From Membranipora membranacea (taxonomy: Eukaryota > Bryozoa > Gymnolaemata > Cheilostomatida > Membraniporidae): a stretch of 64,000 nucleotides of DNA. This document shows, one piece after another, positions 63,360 through 64,000 of this stretch. Made by a program: the position numbers and the translations under genes. The notes beneath the pieces were generated by a model that was given only the letters and a program-made list of their open reading frames with translations, was not told the origin of the DNA and made no database searches. Each line of letters starts with the position of its first letter. Position 1 is the first letter of the stretch. Location of the stretch: contig OU612068.1 of the NCBI GenBank assembly GCA_914767715.1, positions 14,632,001-14,696,000 on the forward strand, in the 5' to 3' direction.

Positions 63360-64000
63360 CTGGTAAGCATGATAATAGAATGTCAGGATATTATAAATAA
63401 GGAGTCTTCATATAATAGTGAAGTGATTTAGTTGATTATTAAATTGACCATTCTTGTGGTCATAAGTTATAACTGGTTACTTGCCAAGGTGCAAAACTCA
63501 TACCCTTCTTGCATTTATCCCTTAAATTGACACACAGAATATAACGAAGCTAAAAACCAGTTAATTTATGGTTACACAATATTGAGATGATCATTCGGTG
63601 CACTTGTTAAAACTGGCGGATATTGCAGGTTAAAAACCAGCAACCAAATGAGCTTCCCATCTCATCAATCTGCAAACACTTCGAAAATTGAGTCGGTTGT
63701 TGTATATAGCAAATGACTAAGGCTTTAATTGTAATAGAACATCCCACTCTCACAGCTCACATTAGTATGTCTATGTCACCAGTACAACAATTATAGATCA
63801 ATTGTATTTTAAAGCAATACTCAAACAAGAAATCGTGAAGTATGGACAAAGTACAAGATGCCTCAATCAGTTATATTTTAGTATTGTCGGTTATATTATT
63901 GCTGGCTCAGCAGCCTAGTATTTGCCATCGGTAATAATTGTATTGTCGTGAATCTGAGACACTCTGTTGCTGCACAATGGAGCTACTCAAATAATCAATA
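63360..64000. other. Right edge: upstream intron of the coiled-coil gene
   Basis: AT-rich sequence upstream (on the minus strand) of the first visible exon of the coiled-coil gene. I see no exon or other feature here; the missing 5' exons must lie further right. Confidence 0.4.

Overview
The window looks like nuclear DNA of an invertebrate animal. Coding sequence is broken into short exons (about 90-280 bp) by GT-AG introns of a few hundred bp. There are relics of a LINE, tRNA-derived SINE-like repeats, foldback (MITE-like) elements and a PIF1/Helitron-type helicase, and every recognised protein is animal-type. The phylum cannot be fixed from this window.

Layout. (1) 1-54490 is dominated by four paralogous genes of the MOV10/Armitage/SDE3 family of superfamily-1 RNA helicases. 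Genes 1 (5'-truncated by the window edge, 146-8739) and 2 (11141-23258) are on +; genes 3 (34512 to 24388) and 4 (54490 to 41392) are on -, so the two pairs converge near 24 kb. I rebuilt the exons by hand from splice sites. The full gene 2, 3 and 4 models give open frames of 1245, 1108 and 1460 codons plus stop, and all show matrin/C2H2-type zinc fingers, a beta-rich MOV10 N-terminal region and all helicase motifs. (2) 36.4-39.3 kb, between genes 3 and 4, holds a frameshifted PIF1/Helitron-type helicase joined to a two-copy repeat of about 650 bp. (3) 54.5-64 kb holds a SENP8/NEDP1-like deneddylase gene (+) and, convergent with it, an unrecognised charged coiled-coil protein gene (-, running off the right edge).

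The main novelty is gene 4. Its first exon encodes an almost complete FEN1-like flap endonuclease domain with all seven acidic metal ligands but no C-terminal PCNA-binding tail. It ends in a phase-1 GTGAGT donor 228 bp from a phase-matched acceptor that opens the MOV10-type N-terminal exon, so a FEN1-zinc-finger-MOV10 fusion is predicted. Gene 2 has a Ser/Asp-rich exon at the same phase-1 junction, and gene 3 begins with an ATG in the equivalent exon. The N-terminal module therefore appears to be exchanged between paralogs. Patchy near-identity between paralogs (genes 1/3 over the helicase core; genes 2/4 over the motif II exon) suggests gene conversion.

MOV10-family helicases act in RNA silencing, piRNA processing and retroelement control, so a nuclease-helicase single chain in an expanded cluster is a plausible undescribed genome-defence factor. 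That role is inference; the gene structure is what the sequence shows.
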